Below are positions 1 to 7,399 of a DNA stretch of 64,000 bases, in pieces. The stretch's first letter is position 1. Each line of letters begins with the position of its first letter. The notes below the pieces were generated by a model. The model ran no database searches and had not been told where the DNA came from. It saw only the letters and a list, made by a program, of their open reading frames with translations. This DNA comes from Mixta theicola (GTDB taxonomy: Bacteria > Pseudomonadota > Gammaproteobacteria > Enterobacterales > Enterobacteriaceae): positions 1 through 64,000 of the forward strand of contig NZ_NWUO01000015.1 of assembly GCF_002895925.1 (NCBI RefSeq), in the 5' to 3' direction. The position numbers and the translations under genes were made by a program.

Positions 1-88
1 TCGGGGGCGTCGCGGCGAACTGGGGATGGAAGTGAGTTCGGAGCTGTCGCGGCGGACTGGGGGGTATTTAGTTCGGGGGGCGTCAGCA
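1..88. repeat. G-rich tandem repeat, period about 36 bp, truncated by the window edge
   Basis: Two and a partial third copy of a unit starting TCGG(R)G(S)(C/T)GTCGCGGCG begin near 1, 38 and 73. Copies 1 and 2 share the core GTCGCGGCGRACTGGGG followed by a variable spacer and AGT. The third copy diverges after about 15 bases. The array probably continues to the left of the window. No reading frame or known element explains it. Confidence 0.55.
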
Positions 89-89
89 A

Positions 90-183
90 CAGGCTGGCCG
101 TTCCGTAAAGACGTCGTCAATCCATCCCTGGAGACTCCGCCGCGTCATCCCTGACGCGGAGGCTTTACTCCACGGCCAGCCTG
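90..183. repeat. Palindromic MITE-like element, copy 1
   Basis: A perfect 12-bp inverted repeat (CAGGCTGGCCGT at 90-101, ACGGCCAGCCTG at 172-183) encloses a second GTAAAG/CTTTAC pair and an internal 8-bp hairpin CCGCGTCA-TCCC-TGACGCGG. The nested arrangement would fold into one long hairpin. In reverse complement, its centre (CCTCCGCG..., CAGGGATGG) resembles the element at 1076-1170, so the two look like inverted copies of one repeat family. No coding capacity is seen. Confidence 0.6.
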
Positions 184-300
184 TCGCTTCCCTGGCTTAA
201 GTGCCAGTCTGTCCGCCGCTTTTCGGAACTGTGAGGTTTATAACAAGCCATCCGGTAAAATTAAAAAAGAACGTACCGGCAAAACAGAGCAGCAAGACTC

Positions 301-495
301 TCAAAAACGCGGATAATTGCCCTGTGGGTACATGATCCAGGTTGGAGTGCCTGGTTTCCAGCATATATTATTCGCATCTAACCACCCTCCCATATCTTTA
401 CCCCTGCCGTCAAAAACATTATTCGATGGCCGTAATCCACTAAGATTCATTGCGCCAGATACTTTTTTTATTTCGTAAGTGAATAACTTTTTCAT
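301..495 (-). CDS. Small peptide with class II microcin-like double-glycine leader
   Basis: A 64-residue peptide of unrecognised mature sequence. Residues 1-15, MKKLFTYEIKKVSGA, match the layout of class II microcin and colicin V leaders: 15 residues, Leu4, Glu8, Val12, then Ser-Gly-Ala. Cleavage after SGA by a C39-peptidase ABC transporter would leave a mature part of about 49 residues with one Cys and many Gly, Pro, Trp and Asn. An ideal AGGAGG ribosome binding site lies five bases before the ATG (501-506). It follows the exported-protein gene at 515-898 by only 19 bases on the same strand, so the two are probably co-transcribed. No C39 transporter or obvious small membrane immunity protein lies in the window. 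The leader is visible; export and toxicity are inference. Confidence 0.6.
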   Translation of the reverse strand: MKKLFTYEIKKVSGAMNLSGLRPSNNVFDGRGKDMGGWLDANNICWKPGTPTWIMYPQGNYPRF

Positions 496-514
496 ATAAC
501 CCTCCTTTAATTTA

Positions 515-898
515 TCAGGTACATCCTCTTTCCTTTATTCTGAAGAAATATTCTTCAAAATCTTCCTTGCGCAAAATATCTCCCTGAAGAACGGTGACGT
601 ATCCTTTCGCGGGCGTGAATTCGCCAGGAATTTTTTTATTAATAGTCCATAATCCACACGCAGCATATAGTTTACTTTCGTTTGTGGCACGCTCTGACCA
701 TATTATCCTTAAAAAAACTTCCTCAGGGTTTATTGCAGACAGTATCTTCTCATAGAGGAGTTCGCCTTCTGATTTACTTGCCACAAAGCCGTTATAGCCC
801 AAAGAGAAATATTTTACCTGAGCAAGCTCTTCTTCAACGCTCATGGCATTAACGGGTAATGATAAGCTGAATAATAATAAATAAATTAATCTAAGCAT
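515..898 (-). CDS. Exported small protein of unknown function
   Basis: A 127-residue protein with a clear N-terminal signal peptide (hydrophobic residues about 3-14, cleavage probably after VNA near residue 18). The mature part is acidic, has two Cys (in AACGLW and at the C-terminal ERGCT) that could form a periplasmic disulfide, and contains the string ATNESKLYAACGL. I do not recognise a named family. It is the first gene of a likely two-gene unit with the microcin-like peptide downstream. An AAGGA motif lies about ten bases before the ATG. Codon use is more AT-rich than in the core genes, which suggests acquisition. A role as periplasmic immunity or accessory protein is possible from context only. 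Confidence 0.7.
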   Translation of the reverse strand: MLRLIYLLLFSLSLPVNAMSVEEELAQVKYFSLGYNGFVASKSEGELLYEKILSAINPEEVFLRIIWSERATNESKLYAACGLWTINKKIPGEFTPAKGYVTVLQGDILRKEDFEEYFFRIKERGCT

Positions 899-996
899 TG
901 ACGCTCATCCTTTTACTTAGGAGAGTATATAATCAGAAATCCTATTTCTTTTAAATTGACAGGGCTCACCTTTCAATAAATTAACGACGGCTATTA

Positions 997-1055
997 TTCA
1001 TCGTTTTAATATAAAGACATTGATAATAATATCTATTTTTATATTAAACGATGAA
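997..1055. repeat. AT-rich inverted repeat upstream of the exported-protein gene
   Basis: TTCATCGTTTTAATATA at 997-1013 pairs with TATATTAAACGATGAA at 1040-1055, with one bulged T and a 26-base spacer. It lies in the AT-rich gap 899-1075 upstream of the leftward two-gene unit. It may be a regulatory site or part of a terminator; the sequence does not decide. Confidence 0.5.
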
Positions 1056-1075
1056 CGTAACGCCAAATAAAGGAC

Positions 1076-1170
1076 AAGGCAGGCAGAAGAGGCGGACCTC
1101 CGCTGCCTGGGAAGGCGCGGAGGCCACAGGGATGGGTTCATGCCGTTCCGCCGGGCGGCCTGCCCTGCCG
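1076..1170. repeat. Palindromic MITE-like element, copy 2
   Basis: An imperfect outer inverted repeat (AAGGCAGGCAG near 1076, CTGCCCTGCC near 1160) encloses GC-rich inner hairpins (AGGCGG/CCGCC). The central text CCTCCGC...GCGGAGGC...CAGGGATGG resembles the reverse complement of the element at 90-183. With that copy it brackets the small leftward cassette 301-898. Confidence 0.45.
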
Positions 1171-1440
1171 CTATAGCGGCCAGATATGCTCAATTAACAG
1201 CTGCACGCTGCGGTTGCCGCGGAACTCATTCACATCTAACTTACAGGCCAGCTCTACGTGCCGCACGCTGGCATCCGGCCAGAGACGCGTATCGATGTTA
1301 AACGCGATGCCGTCCAGTAACGGGCCGTCCCCCTGTTGCCATGCGGGATGATAAAACGTCAGCCCTAACGACAACGCCTCGCGGCTGAGCTCCAACTGGT
1401 TACAAAGCGTTAGCGCCTCCGCCTACATCCCCTTATTCAA
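1171..1440 (-). pseudogene. Decayed duplicate of the recJ 3' end
   Basis: Bases 1171 to about 1336 repeat the last about 165 bases of the intact recJ (2483 to about 2648) with few changes; the terminal stretch of about 65 bases is identical. The match then jumps to recJ text near 3113-3230, so about 460 bases of recJ are deleted at the junction (HQG joined to GPLLDG). A TAG replaces a Gln codon in the upstream part, and no start or catalytic domain remains. It ends the decayed side of a duplication that brackets the genes at 1514-2351. Such a scar is expected when DNA carrying its own recJ end recombines into the locus. Confidence 0.85.
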
Positions 1441-1513
1441 TCTTTATGGTTTACTGGCCCTAAAAAAACCGTAAATTAAGTTTGATTTAAATTACCTAAA
1501 GGGAGTTTTGGGT

Positions 1514-2161
1514 ATGAGTAGCTACAGTGAAATAGCCCAGCGGATAGTAAAAATATTGGTTTCGCCTGATGCAGTCTTCGGCTTTTGGAATGGCGTAATG
1601 TCAGTACCAAAAGATATTGGTTATCTGGCGTACGGATTTATAGACACAGATTCACGCTCCGTTAGGGAAAACGAACGGATCAGGATGATGACAGCGATCC
1701 GCTACGGTATTTTGAAAAATCATAATTTCATTAAAACCTTAGAGATCGTTTTTGAAGCCTTCAACCAATATGTTCCGAAAGAAAGACAGAACAGTATTTA
1801 TAGTAAAGCACTGTTCTCCGTTGCTGGCAGAGCTACAGCTAACACTTTGATTTCTGGACGTATCGCGCAGAATATTGCGCAAAAGAGTAGCTTACTCATC
1901 GGTATACGTGGCAGTATTATTGGTAATGCGTTGCTGGCTGGGGGAATGGCAGAACGCTGCATTTATACTTCCCGTCGGCTTCAATCTGATGTCCCGGAGG
2001 TATATAGCGCTCTACGGCCTCACGATTATGATTTTCTATACTTTTTACTTGAGCCGGCTCTTCAACCCTTTGTAGAGGCGTTACACGTTAGATGGACTAA
2101 CGGAACGTTAGCTTTTAACCAAATCCTTGATGCGGTAGATAATGAATTCAAAAAAAGATAA
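1514..2161 (+). CDS. Unknown protein, first gene of a two-gene cassette next to recJ
   Basis: About 215 residues. The ATG at 1514 is preferred over the TTG at 1508 because GGGAG at 1501-1505 lies eight bases before it. There is no signal peptide. The middle (residues about 95-150) is rich in Ala, Gly, Ile and Ser (e.g. SVAGRATANTLISGRIAQ, IGNALLAGGMAERC) and could be membrane-associated or form amphipathic helices. I do not recognise a family. Its end overlaps the next gene by 20 bases, implying translational coupling with a small two-helix membrane protein. Its position between two copies of the recJ 3' end marks it as inserted cargo. A toxin-immunity or contact-dependent role is conceivable but not supported by any motif. 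Confidence 0.75.
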   Translation: MSSYSEIAQRIVKILVSPDAVFGFWNGVMSVPKDIGYLAYGFIDTDSRSVRENERIRMMTAIRYGILKNHNFIKTLEIVFEAFNQYVPKERQNSIYSKALFSVAGRATANTLISGRIAQNIAQKSSLLIGIRGSIIGNALLAGGMAERCIYTSRRLQSDVPEVYSALRPHDYDFLYFLLEPALQPFVEALHVRWTNGTLAFNQILDAVDNEFKKR

Positions 2162-2351
2162 TGCGAAACGCGAGACGGTGATTCGCACGATCCTGCATTA
2201 CCTGGGTTCACTGCTCGGCACTCCGGTTTTTCTGTTATGCGCCTACTGGTTTTTCCATTTTGAGACCTGGACGGAGCGTGGCGTTTATATTGGCCTGACG
2301 CTGCTGGCTGTCTACATCTTGATCAAGCTGGTACCTAAAAAATACCATTAA
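2142..2351 (+). CDS. Small two-helix inner-membrane protein
   Basis: A 69-residue protein with a basic N-terminus and two predicted transmembrane segments, roughly residues 20-38 (LGSLLGTPVFLLCAYWFF) and 46-63 (RGVYIGLTLLAVYILIKL), ending with a basic tail. Both ends would face the cytoplasm. It overlaps the 3' end of the preceding gene by 20 bases, so the pair is probably translationally coupled and may act together. Size and topology resemble small immunity or accessory membrane proteins, but no family was recognised. Confidence 0.7.
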   Translation: MNSKKDNAKRETVIRTILHYLGSLLGTPVFLLCAYWFFHFETWTERGVYIGLTLLAVYILIKLVPKKYH

Positions 2352-2482
2352 ACCCAGTTGCGGCCGACGGAAACCGCAAACCTGAGCAAGGATATTATTT
2401 ATATCGTCAAGAAAAACAGTTAACGCATTGTATGATAATCAAAAGCTGACAGAAGAGGCCCTTCTCCGATGCCAGCTTAGCC

Positions 2483-4213
2483 TTACAGCGGCCAGATATG
2501 CTCAATTAACAGCTGCACGCTGCGGTTGCCGCGGAACTCATTCACATCTAACTTATAGGCCAGCTCTACGTGCCGCACGCTGGCATCCGGCCACAGGCGC
2601 GTATCCACGTTAAAAGCGATACCGTCCAGTAACGGACCGCCGCCTAACGGCTCAATCATCACCTTCAGATGCCGTTCGCCCACCAGCCGCTGCTGTAACA
2701 GCTTGAACTTGCCATCAAAAACCGGCTCCGGGAACGCCTGCCCCCAGGGACCGGCATCACGCAGCATCTCTGCGGTTGGCAACGTCAGCTCCTGCGCCAT
2801 CAGTTCGCCATCGGACCAGATAACGCCCTGCAACGCTTCCGCATCCAGCCAGCCGCCAACCAGCTCGCTAAACAAGGCGCTGAACTGCTCGAACTTCGCC
2901 TCCTCCAGCGATAGCCCGGCGGCCATTGCATGTCCACCAAACTTCAAAATCAAACCGGGATGCAATGTATCCAGCCGCTCAAGCGCATCACGTAAATGCA
3001 AACCGGCTATCGAACGACCAGAGCCCTTCAACGTGCCGTCGCCCGCCGGAGCAAAGGCAATTACCGGACGGTGAAAACGCTCTTTCAGCCGCGAGGCCAG
3101 AATACCAACGACGCCCTGATGCCATTCAGGATGATAAAACGCCAGCCCCAAAGGCAGCGCCTCGCTGCTGCGCTCCAGCTGATTGCAAAGCGTCAGCGCT
3201 TCAGCCTGCATCCCCTGCTCAATCTCTCTGCGCGTTTGGTTTAACGCATCCAGCTCGCTGGCCAACATGCGCGCCTGCGCCAAATCCTCCGTCAGCAGCA
3301 GCGCCACGCCGACTGACATATCATCCAGACGGCCCGCAGCATTCAAACGCGGTCCCAGCGCAAAGCCAAGATCGCTGGCGGCCAGCTGACGCGCATCGCG
3401 ATTGGCGATCTCCAGCAATGCGCGAATTCCCGGACGACACCTGCCCGCCCGGATGCGGCTCATTCCCTGCCAGACCAAAATACGGTTATTGGCGTCCAGC
3501 GGCACCACGTCCGCCACCGTGCCTAACGCCACCAAATCCAGCAGCTCCGCCAGATTAGGTACGGCCAGGCCGTTGTCGAACCAGCCCTGCTCGCGCAAAT
3601 GCGCCCGCAGCGCCAGCATCAAATAAAACGCAACGCCAACCCCGGCCAACGCTTTTGAGGGGAAAGTACTGTCGTTAAGGTTGGGATTAACGATCGCCTC
3701 CGCCGCAGGCAGCGTTTCGCCCGGCAGATGGTGATCGGTCACCAGCACAGGGATCCCCTTCTGATGCGCGCATTCAACGCCCGCATGCGAGGAAATACCG
3801 TTATCAACCGTTAGTATCAGCTCCGCGCCGCGCGCTGCCGCCTGCTCCACTACTTCCGGGCTCAGGCCATAGCCGTCATCAAAACGGTTAGGCACCAGAT
3901 ACTGTATATTCTGGCCGCCCATACTACGCAACGCCAGCACGCTCAGCGCGGTGCTGGTCGCACCGTCGGCATCAAAATCACCGACGATCATAATCTGCTT
4001 CCGATCGCGTAGCGCCTGATGCAGCAAGGAAACTGCCCGATCCATACCGCTCAATCCCTGCCAGGGAAGCAGGAACTTCGCGCCGCGTTCCAGCGCGTGC
4101 TCATCGCTTACGCCACGCAGGGCATACAGACGGCGCAGCAGCGGATGAAGATCCGCTGGCAGCGCCGTATCGTTTGCCGCCTCACGGCGGCGGAGTTGCG
4201 TCGGTTTATTCAC
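2483..4213 (-). CDS. recJ: Single-stranded-DNA-specific exonuclease RecJ
   Basis: A 576-residue 5'-3' ssDNA exonuclease acting in RecF-pathway recombination, mismatch repair and base-excision repair in the cytoplasm. The DHH-phosphoesterase motifs are visible: DFDADGATST (about residues 79-88), the VTDHHLPG motif (about 158-165), and the DHHA1-region GGHAMAAG near residue 424. Length matches E. coli RecJ (577). The start is GTG at 4213, giving VNKPTQLRRRE, as in E. coli where recJ also starts with GTG. It lies six bases after dsbC and forms the usual xerD-dsbC-recJ leftward operon. Left of it the expected prfB-lysS pair is replaced by accessory DNA that includes a decayed second copy of the recJ end. 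Confidence 0.97.
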   Translation of the reverse strand: MNKPTQLRRREAANDTALPADLHPLLRRLYALRGVSDEHALERGAKFLLPWQGLSGMDRAVSLLHQALRDRKQIMIVGDFDADGATSTALSVLALRSMGGQNIQYLVPNRFDDGYGLSPEVVEQAAARGAELILTVDNGISSHAGVECAHQKGIPVLVTDHHLPGETLPAAEAIVNPNLNDSTFPSKALAGVGVAFYLMLALRAHLREQGWFDNGLAVPNLAELLDLVALGTVADVVPLDANNRILVWQGMSRIRAGRCRPGIRALLEIANRDARQLAASDLGFALGPRLNAAGRLDDMSVGVALLLTEDLAQARMLASELDALNQTRREIEQGMQAEALTLCNQLERSSEALPLGLAFYHPEWHQGVVGILASRLKERFHRPVIAFAPAGDGTLKGSGRSIAGLHLRDALERLDTLHPGLILKFGGHAMAAGLSLEEAKFEQFSALFSELVGGWLDAEALQGVIWSDGELMAQELTLPTAEMLRDAGPWGQAFPEPVFDGKFKLLQQRLVGERHLKVMIEPLGGGPLLDGIAFNVDTRLWPDASVRHVELAYKLDVNEFRGNRSVQLLIEHIWPL

Positions 4214-4219
4214 GAATAT

Positions 4220-4924
4220 TTAGCTACCGCTTTTTTGTTTATCAAGCAGCTGTTTCAGCTCTTGCGGCCCCTGATAGCCAGGGATCATCAAGCCATTTTC
4301 CAGCAGCATTGCCGGTGTGCCCTGAATGCCAAACAGAATGCCCAGCTGATAGTGCTGGTCGAGATTAATTTTGCAGTCGGCAGGAGAAACTTTGCCGCCT
4401 TTCATCGCCGCATCAAACGCCTTATTACGATCCGCCGCGCACCAGATAGATTTCATCTCTTCCGCCACCTGACCGTTCATCCCTTCACGCGGGAAAGCCA
4501 GATAACGTACGGTGATACCCAGCGCATTATAATCCGCCATCTCCTGATGCAGCTTACGGCAGTAGCCGCAGGTAATATCGGTGAAAACGGTAATCACATG
4601 CTGCTCTTTCGGCGCTTTGTAAACGATCGCTTCTTTACTTAACGCATCAACTTTCTGCAGCAGCAGCTGATTGGTGACGTTAACCGGATGCGCGCCGCTG
4701 ACGTCATACAGCGGGCCCTGAATAAAATGTTTTCCATCTTCGGTAACATACAGCACGCCGCTTTCCGTAAGCACGGTTTTCATTCCCGGCAGCGGAGAGG
4801 GCTGGATTTTCGTCTGCTGCAGTCCCAGCTTGCGCAGCGATTGCTGAATCGTAGCGTCGTCGGCCTGTGCGGCGCCGGTAACAGCGGCAGCCAGCAAGGC
4901 GACGATGGCAAATGTTTTCTTCAT
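4220..4924 (-). CDS. dsbC: Thiol:disulfide interchange protein DsbC
   Basis: A 234-residue periplasmic disulfide-bond isomerase. The signal peptide covers residues 1-21 (MKKTFAIVALLAAAVTGAAQA), followed by the N-terminal dimerisation domain and a thioredoxin fold with the CGYC active site in DITCGYCRKLH. A second Cys pair (CAAD and CKI) fits the structural disulfide of the family. It sits between xerD (25-base gap) and recJ (six-base gap), the usual enterobacterial order. It is kept reduced by the inner-membrane protein DsbD, which is not in this window. Confidence 0.97.
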   Translation of the reverse strand: MKKTFAIVALLAAAVTGAAQADDATIQQSLRKLGLQQTKIQPSPLPGMKTVLTESGVLYVTEDGKHFIQGPLYDVSGAHPVNVTNQLLLQKVDALSKEAIVYKAPKEQHVITVFTDITCGYCRKLHQEMADYNALGITVRYLAFPREGMNGQVAEEMKSIWCAADRNKAFDAAMKGGKVSPADCKINLDQHYQLGILFGIQGTPAMLLENGLMIPGYQGPQELKQLLDKQKSGS

Positions 4925-4949
4925 CCTGTTCCCTTATTATTCCGCCGCC

Positions 4950-5843
4950 TCAGGCGCGCGGATGATGCTGTTGATGTAACTGACGCAGGCGCTCGGTGGC
5001 GACATGCGTGTAAATCTGCGTGGTGGAGAGATCGCTGTGCCCCAGCAGCATCTGTACGACACGAAGATCCGCGCCGTGGTTCAGCAGATGCGTGGCGAAG
5101 GCGTGCCGCAGAACGTGCGGCGAAAGCTTTTCGCTGTCGATGCCCGCCAGCGTGGCATAGTGCTTAATCCGGTGCCAGAACGTTTGGCGGGTCATCTGCT
5201 GCGCCCGGTTGCTGGGAAACAGCACATCAAGCGCCAGGCCGTTCAACAGCCAGGGGCGGCCATACTCCAGATACTGTTCCAGCCAGTGTATCGCCTCTTC
5301 CCCCAGCGGCACCAGCCGCTCTTTGTTACCCTTGCCAATCACGCGTACCACGCCCTGACGCAGGCTGACGTCGCTTACCGTGAGTCCCACCAGTTCCGAA
5401 ACGCGTAGCCCGGTGGCGTACAGCAGTTCCAGCATCGCCTTATCACGCAGCTCAATCGGCTGTTCAACGCTGGGCGCCTGCAGCAAACGTTCGACCTGCG
5501 CTTCGGAAAGATCTTTCGGCAGGCGCTGCGGCAGTTTCGGCGAAGAAAGCAGCGCGCTGGGATCGTCATCCCGCAGTTTTTCGCGATAAAGATATTGAAA
5601 CAGACGCCGCATAGCGCTCAGCAGGCGCGCCGAACTGGTGGCTTTATAACCGCCCGCCACGCGATCGGCAAGAAAAGCCTGTAAATCCGTCGTCCCGGCC
5701 TGCAGCAGCGTTCGCTCATGGTGCTTCAGCCAGCCGGTCAGCGATTGCAGATCCTGACGATAAGAAGCCAGGGTATTTTGCGCCAGATTACGTTCGATCC
5801 ACAGCGCATCCAGAAACTGTTCAATAAGATCGTTATCCTGCAC
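4950..5843 (-). CDS. xerD: Tyrosine recombinase XerD
   Basis: A 297-residue site-specific recombinase that with XerC resolves chromosome dimers at dif under FtsK control. The core-binding N-terminal domain (about 1-100) is followed by the catalytic domain with Arg in GLRVSEL, Lys in GKGNKERLVPLG, HVLRHAFATHLL (His, Arg), and GHSDLSTTQIYTH (His and the Tyr nucleophile). The frame is open further upstream, but the GTG at 5843 (VQDNDLIEQFLDAL) has an AGAGG site and gives the E. coli length of 298. The longer forms would run into the fldB promoter. First gene of the xerD-dsbC-recJ unit, divergent from fldB. Confidence 0.96.
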   Translation of the reverse strand: MQDNDLIEQFLDALWIERNLAQNTLASYRQDLQSLTGWLKHHERTLLQAGTTDLQAFLADRVAGGYKATSSARLLSAMRRLFQYLYREKLRDDDPSALLSSPKLPQRLPKDLSEAQVERLLQAPSVEQPIELRDKAMLELLYATGLRVSELVGLTVSDVSLRQGVVRVIGKGNKERLVPLGEEAIHWLEQYLEYGRPWLLNGLALDVLFPSNRAQQMTRQTFWHRIKHYATLAGIDSEKLSPHVLRHAFATHLLNHGADLRVVQMLLGHSDLSTTQIYTHVATERLRQLHQQHHPRA

Positions 5844-5951
5844 TTTTGCCTCTTTGCGCAATCGTGTGATTTGGCCTTCATTATGCCTGAAAGCTGCGGC
5901 CTTCTGATACAATTGCGCCCATCTGAAGCTATTTATGAGTAAAAGTTCCGC

Positions 5952-6470
5952 ATGAAAATTGGCCTTTTTTACGGTTCCAGCACCTGTTATACCGAAATGG
6001 CCGCCGAGAAAATTCGTGATTTTATCGGCGAGGAGCTGGTAACGTTGCATAACCTGAAAGACGATTCTCCGGCGCTAATGGAGCAGTACGATATGCTGAT
6101 CCTCGGCATCCCGACCTGGGATTTCGGCGAGCTACAGGAAGACTGGGAAGCGATATGGCTGGAGGTCCCGACGCTTAACCTGCGCGGTAAAGTGGTGGCG
6201 CTGTACGGGATGGGCGATCAGCTGGGTTACGGCGAGTGGTTTCTTGACGCGCTGGGTATGCTGCATGAGCTGCTGGCGCCGATGGGCGTACAGTTTGTCG
6301 GCTACTGGCCAATCGAGGGCTATGAATTTACCAGCCCTAAACCACTCACCGCCGACGGTAAACAGTTTGTTGGTCTGGCGCTGGATGACGTGAATCAGTT
6401 TGAAGAAAGCGATGAGCGCATAGAACAGTGGTGCGAACAGATCCTGACGGAAACCGCGACGTTACTGTAG
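5952..6470 (+). CDS. fldB: Flavodoxin FldB
   Basis: A 172-residue FMN-binding electron carrier. The phosphate-binding loop [14 protein letters not shown] near the N-terminus, the acidic surface and the [14 protein letters not shown] loop flanking the flavin identify the long-chain flavodoxin family. Position next to xerD marks it as FldB, the less-characterised SoxRS-linked flavodoxin of E. coli, rather than FldA. It is divergent from xerD across a 108-base gap and convergent with cptA. Confidence 0.95.
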   Translation: MKIGLFYGSSTCYTEMAAEKIRDFIGEELVTLHNLKDDSPALMEQYDMLILGIPTWDFGELQEDWEAIWLEVPTLNLRGKVVALYGMGDQLGYGEWFLDALGMLHELLAPMGVQFVGYWPIEGYEFTSPKPLTADGKQFVGLALDDVNQFEESDERIEQWCEQILTETATLL

Positions 6471-6516
6471 GCTTCTTCAACGCTCTCCCGGGTGCGTATT
6501 GCCTGGGAGTAATCTG

Positions 6517-6927
6517 TCAAAGATAGCCATTCAGCAGGCGACGCAGCGCACGCCAGTTCGCTTCGCTCATGCTATCGCGCATTAGCCACAGAGAAAGGCG
6601 TTTTCCCTGCTGGGTACGTAGCGAAAGCAGTACGCCAAACGGCAGGATAAAAGGCGGCCGCGTTACCCAACCGCTCTGCTGCTGCCAACGCCAGCAGCGG
6701 CTTTCATCCGTGGTTAACTGCCCGCGCAAACGCTGCTGTAACTGCAGACGATGCCGTAGCTCAATGATTAATAGCAGCAGCAGCCCGACAATAAACGGTG
6801 CCAGCGGCGTTGGCCAGGGCAACAGCAGCAGCCCGGCGGCGATCGGCAGGTAAAGCGCAAAGGTAACGCGCCGCGCCCATGCCGAGGGATTAATATCAGA
6901 TTGCCACCGCACCACGTTCCGGGCCAC
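6517..6927 (-). CDS. cptA: YgfX/CptA family inner-membrane protein, partner of SdhE
   Basis: Up to 136 residues with two adjacent transmembrane segments (about 22-38 and 40-56) and a C-terminal cytoplasmic domain ending in the WRALRRLL pattern of the YgfX family. In E. coli the YgfX/CptA product was described as the toxin of the CptAB pair acting on MreB and FtsZ, and it also works with SdhE. The first GTG (6927) overlaps sdhE by 32 bases. Internal GTGs at 6915 and 6912 give the shorter VVRWQSD start closer to E. coli. Co-transcribed with sdhE by overlap. Confidence 0.92.
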   Translation of the reverse strand: MARNVVRWQSDINPSAWARRVTFALYLPIAAGLLLLPWPTPLAPFIVGLLLLLIIELRHRLQLQQRLRGQLTTDESRCWRWQQQSGWVTRPPFILPFGVLLSLRTQQGKRLSLWLMRDSMSEANWRALRRLLNGYL

Positions 6928-7174
6928 GCTGCTGGTTACGCGTCTGGATCAGCTGCACCATACGTTTTAGCTCTGCATCCGCCGGTTCACCATGATTCAT
7001 CAGCCAGTTAAACAGATCCGGATCGTCGCTTTTCAGCAGGCGAATAAACAGCGCTTTATCGTCATCGCTTAACGAATCATATTCATATTTAAAGAAAGGC
7101 ATGATGGCGATGTCCAGCTCCAGCATGCCCCGGCGGCATGCCCAGTGAATACGGGATTTATCGTTAATATCCAT
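6896..7174 (-). CDS. sdhE: FAD assembly factor SdhE (CptB)
   Basis: A 92-residue small helical protein that promotes covalent flavinylation of succinate dehydrogenase SdhA and fumarate reductase FrdA. It carries the family signature in [13 protein letters not shown] (the RGxxELD motif that contacts the flavoprotein) and [16 protein letters not shown]. The [11 protein letters not shown] start at 7174 matches E. coli; an ATG four codons upstream (7186) is possible but less conserved. First gene of the sdhE-cptA pair, divergent from ygfZ. The C-terminus is a few residues longer than in E. coli. Confidence 0.95.
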   Translation of the reverse strand: MDINDKSRIHWACRRGMLELDIAIMPFFKYEYDSLSDDDKALFIRLLKSDDPDLFNWLMNHGEPADAELKRMVQLIQTRNQQRGPERGAVAI

Positions 7175-7399
7175 GTGTTCCGTCATCGGTTAGCTCAAAT
7201 ATGCTGGCTAGTGTAGCGCTTTTTTTCCGGCCTGTTGTAAGCAAATTCCTTCCCTGCGCGCCGCGCCGCACAGCACCAGGACAAATTGCAGGGTTATCGC
7301 GCGATTTGTGCGTCCGTTTCCGGAAACAGGTTGCAAAGCCCTCTTGCTCTTTTAATATGAGGTCACACTTGTTATTCACTGACTCTTCAGGATTTCGCT

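Noticed and set aside
1-88. CRISPR array
   Set aside because: The repeats are degenerate, only about 36 bases apart in total, and lack unique spacers of constant length.
2926-3558. Long rightward frame opposite recJ
   Set aside because: It is a complementary-strand shadow of the conserved recJ coding sequence with no plausible product.
4950-6050. Extended XerD with 69 extra N-terminal residues
   Set aside because: The extension overlaps the fldB promoter and start, has no conservation to XerD, and the GTG at 5843 gives the normal length.
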